Shown here one piece after another: positions 60,995-64,000 of a stretch of DNA of 64,000 bases. The notes below the pieces were generated by a model. That model was not told the origin of the DNA and did not search any database. It was given only the letters and a program-made list of their open reading frames with translations. Source of the DNA: Euwallacea fornicatus (lineage: Eukaryota > Arthropoda > Insecta > Coleoptera > Curculionidae); the NCBI RefSeq assembly GCF_040115645.1, contig NC_089550.1, forward strand, positions 2,790,001-2,854,000. The letters run 5' to 3'. A program made the translations under genes and the position numbers. Within the stretch, counting starts at the first letter, position 1. Every line of letters begins with the position of its first letter.

Positions 60995-63043
60995 TATAAC
61001 ATGTATTAATTCAGACAACAATATTATTAATTTTATTTCAAAGCAAATGCGGCTGTGGTTTAATGATTGCTGGCAAAGGGACGAAACCAATAATAATTGA
61101 ACCCAATGAACGATTTTATTTCGTTTTATTGCTGTTGGTTTACCGTCCCTGTTTTCATTATATGTATTACACGCTATATTTGCAGGGAAATTTATTCCTG
61201 ATAGTTATGTAAACCAGGGGCAGTAATTATTTTCAGCTTTTGTTTCACAGCGCGAATAAGGAAACCGAGAAAAGAGGAAATGCGATTTGAATACTATATC
61301 AGTGTTTACCATGTGAAAGTATTGTATAACGCGAGTCGGTAAATTATAATGTTATCGGCGAAATTGTCAAGAAAACCAGTCTTCGACGGGCATAAATTCC
61401 GGGTTTATGGAAAACCAGACGGAAACGTAATTTCGGAAAATTACCGCGTTTATTGGAAAATCGACAAGAGGCTTATGGAAAATTAAATGCTTGGCAACGT
61501 CGTAAAATGAGAAACTGAGGCGTAGCTCAATTTAATATTAGACACTAGTGTCATGCCTATAAATCATGCACCTTTATAATAATTTACTAAAACTCATTTT
61601 CAATCTTCAAAAAGTACCAGTTCGTCGTCATTCGCACGATTCATGCGATGCACACGGAGAAGCTAACCAATCTACCAACTAGATCAAGACGTTTCTTAAA
61701 ACTTAAATGAGATCTATACTCTCCATATCGTCAAGAATTCATTAAATGATGCCCAGAGTTGCACAGTAATTTTCGTTTCATATCACTCACTTTTTTGCGT
61801 CGCATTACAATTCTGCGAATTTGGCAACGCGGCAAGTAATTACTGAAAAATTCTAGAAAAAACGCGAACTTTTAACTACCTTTAATCGTCCTTTTGTTGC
61901 CGCTCCTTAACTAATTTCCAGCAACTTTTTTCCCTAATAATTCCACTCATTTAAAATCCTCTACAACAAAGAGGTTCAATCGACAAAAACTTAATAGTTT
62001 AATAGGGTTTATTGCGGCTTTTAGGTGAAATTTAAAGCTATTAAGCGCAAACACTTCTAAACAACGCTCCGAGCGGTGAGATTTCAATAGGGCCGCTCGG
62101 CAAAAAAAAGCAGGATTAAATTATAAAACCGACAGGTTTTTATTATTTGCGCCTTTATTATGGTTATTATTTTATGTTTATGTGGGAGACCGACCGTGTA
62201 ATTATATTGGAAAGTGAATTAAAAGCATGCAAATGTCGCTCTTCGAGAGCAGTTCAAGGACGTACGTTCTCTTCTTTTGTTGCGTTCAAGGACTGTTCCG
62301 AGATAGATTGCTAATGAAAAGATTGATTATTGGTTCTTCATTTTCATAGTTATTTTTGATGTTCCATATAAAGTTGATTAGCGAAAACTGATTGTTGTTA
62401 GTCAATTTTTTGTCGGGATTTATCCAAAATGTTTCAACCAAATACCTATAAGTAAGTGTAATCAATAATGAGTAGAAATTCAAGAGTATTACTTCAATAC
62501 AAACGCGTTAAATTTTTAAGAGCTGAAGTGCTCTTATTGAGACTCAAAACTACTTAAAAAAACACACATTTGATTTGTTGGGTTTCCTGCCTAGAAATTC
62601 CTAAAGTTTAATGAGCTAAAGTAAAAAGATACTCATAGTATCTCAAAGCCTTGTGAGAATAGGAAAATGACGCTTTCATATGACTCGAAATTTTTACTCA
62701 ATACCTGATTGAGGGGGGATCTTAGCCCTGCGGGTTTAACTGCGGAATTCCAGTTCCCGCCGGGCGATCCCGGATGACCAGGCACAATCGGTGGACATCA
62801 ACAATTCAGATAAGACCTCTAGAGGTTCCCTGGTCCCCAACTTTATCGCCTGTCATCTTGAAATTGCAAAAAATGTCCATAATAATTTTGAAAAATGCCG
62901 CGGCCCTTCTTCGATCGCAAATCTTTATAAATTTTATTTGGTGCCGCTCCATTATAATAAGCCCAATTTACAATTCTCCCACATCACTTCTGCGGTTCAG
63001 TGGCGTTTACATTAAAGGCAACTTATCAAAGGACAGAAGTGTA

Positions 63044-63059
63044 CCCCCCCCCCTCCCCC
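63044..63059. repeat. Poly-C low-complexity tract
   Basis: A run of ten C interrupted by single T, then further C blocks; simple sequence with no further meaning seen. Confidence 0.7.
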
Positions 63060-64000
63060 TTCCGATATTTCCTGCGCGAATTTTTTGCGCAAATAAATCA
63101 TGCCGCTTTCTCATGAATTATTAAATCCAAATGGCAGGCAGTAAAAATGAAAAACGATTTCATGTTCGGGATTTATATATTTGTGCCTTTTCCGGCAATG
63201 CATTTTATATACAGAATATCAAACCGCAGTACTGGGAGGATTAGCTTTTGCCCGTATACAGCTCATTTAGAGAATCCAGCTGATTGGCTGGGCTTGTCGA
63301 AGATTAAACTCGGACACTGACAAATTGGTCATAGTTGCAATATTACGTAACTTTTCATCGCGACTTTAAATAATTCAGCAATAATCCCTACCTGAAGTTA
63401 CCTTTCGGGGAATGATCCATATTTGAGCAGCGAAAGCCACTTAAAAATTCATGGCAGGTATGCCCTTGGCGGATTCGAGACTTCTAAAGACGTTTAGGTA
63501 ATTTAGCTTATGTAAAATTTAATAAATCCCGTGTAGCTGAGTTGTATCCAACTTTCCCCTTTCAGTTAATAAGCTTTCAGAAGCGAACAGGAAAAACGTC
63601 CCGGATTACGGAATTATTAATCTTCAGATGTTAGCTACAGATTAAGTTAGCTGCCGGCCAAGTTTCCCGTTCAGCATCGGAAGTTCGAAGGCGTCAAACT
63701 ATTGTCGAACAAAAAGCAGAGCCACCTAAAATGCCCTGAAGAAAACTTAACTACTTGTTAATTAATAGAACAAAACAATTCCCTGGGACGTTAACGATTA
63801 TTGTTATTTCCATTTGATTTACAAAATTTGCTATTTACACACTGTTGCCGGCTCAATTATCAATTAATGCAATCATTAGCGTGCATTTGTTACATTATGC
63901 AAATAACAATGCTCGTTACGGAGATTCGAAACTGCAAGAGCAACGAATTTCTAACGGCCGAACCGCCCATGTGCAGATCATAAATAGTAACGATGATACT

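Larger units (their letters stand above)
52214..64000. other. AT-rich intron or intergenic DNA with transposon remnants
   Basis: If the exon at 52153 is real, this is probably its first intron. No open frame here has recognisable homology apart from a decayed transposase end in the element at 57068. CpG-richer patches lie at 54690-54800 (with CACGTTGCCG) and 60180-60480 (with GGCGGCG and CGCCGCCAT). The region is otherwise featureless to my reading. Confidence 0.45.

Noticed and set aside
1..64000. CRISPR arrays, operons, ribosome-binding sites, rRNA or tRNA genes
   Set aside because: The window is clearly animal nuclear DNA. I saw no array, no rRNA and no convincing tRNA box A/B pair, although a tRNA covariance search was not possible here.

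Overview
The window looks like nuclear DNA of an insect. The coding genes are split by short GT-AG introns (many of 50-60 bp), the proteins are insect-type, and the intergenic DNA is AT-rich with degraded DNA transposons. A beetle is my guess; nothing here proves the order.

Layout: (1) 158-1734, minus: mitochondrial ATP synthase gamma subunit. (2) 2660-4455, plus: a divergent mitochondrial elongation factor Tu, head-to-head with the ATP synthase gene across a compact intergenic region. (3) 5318-22389, minus: a complete talin gene (rhea), 35 coding exons that assemble to 2953 codons in one frame. It has the FERM head, the helical-bundle rod, the I/LWEQ actin-binding end and a roughly 400-residue Tyr/Ser/Thr-rich C-terminal tail absent from vertebrate talin. 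(4) 22.4-40.4 kb: no protein-coding gene that I can support; a few GC-rich islands, candidate 5' exons and hairpins in AT-rich DNA. (5) 40367-49652, plus: a secreted leucine-rich-repeat protein of the artichoke type, 15 coding exons and 1091 residues. (6) 52153-52213, plus: a lone signal-peptide exon ending in a good splice donor, so probably the first exon of a gene that continues beyond the window. (7) 52-64 kb: AT-rich, with TA-flanked inverted-repeat elements that begin CAGGGTG.

The two mitochondrial genes may share a promoter region. Talin links integrins to actin. The LRR protein should act at the cell surface or in the matrix. I see no operon-like or single-pathway logic joining all loci.

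The most interesting observations are inside talin. One is a phase-compatible alternative terminal exon at 9727-9882 that would end the protein near the R11/R12 boundary with an acidic tail. Another is an exon at 6582-6622 that would give a short, vertebrate-like C-terminus. A third is a GC-AG intron in the FERM domain. All exon models come from reading frame, splice sites and remembered family sequence; no transcript data or search was available.
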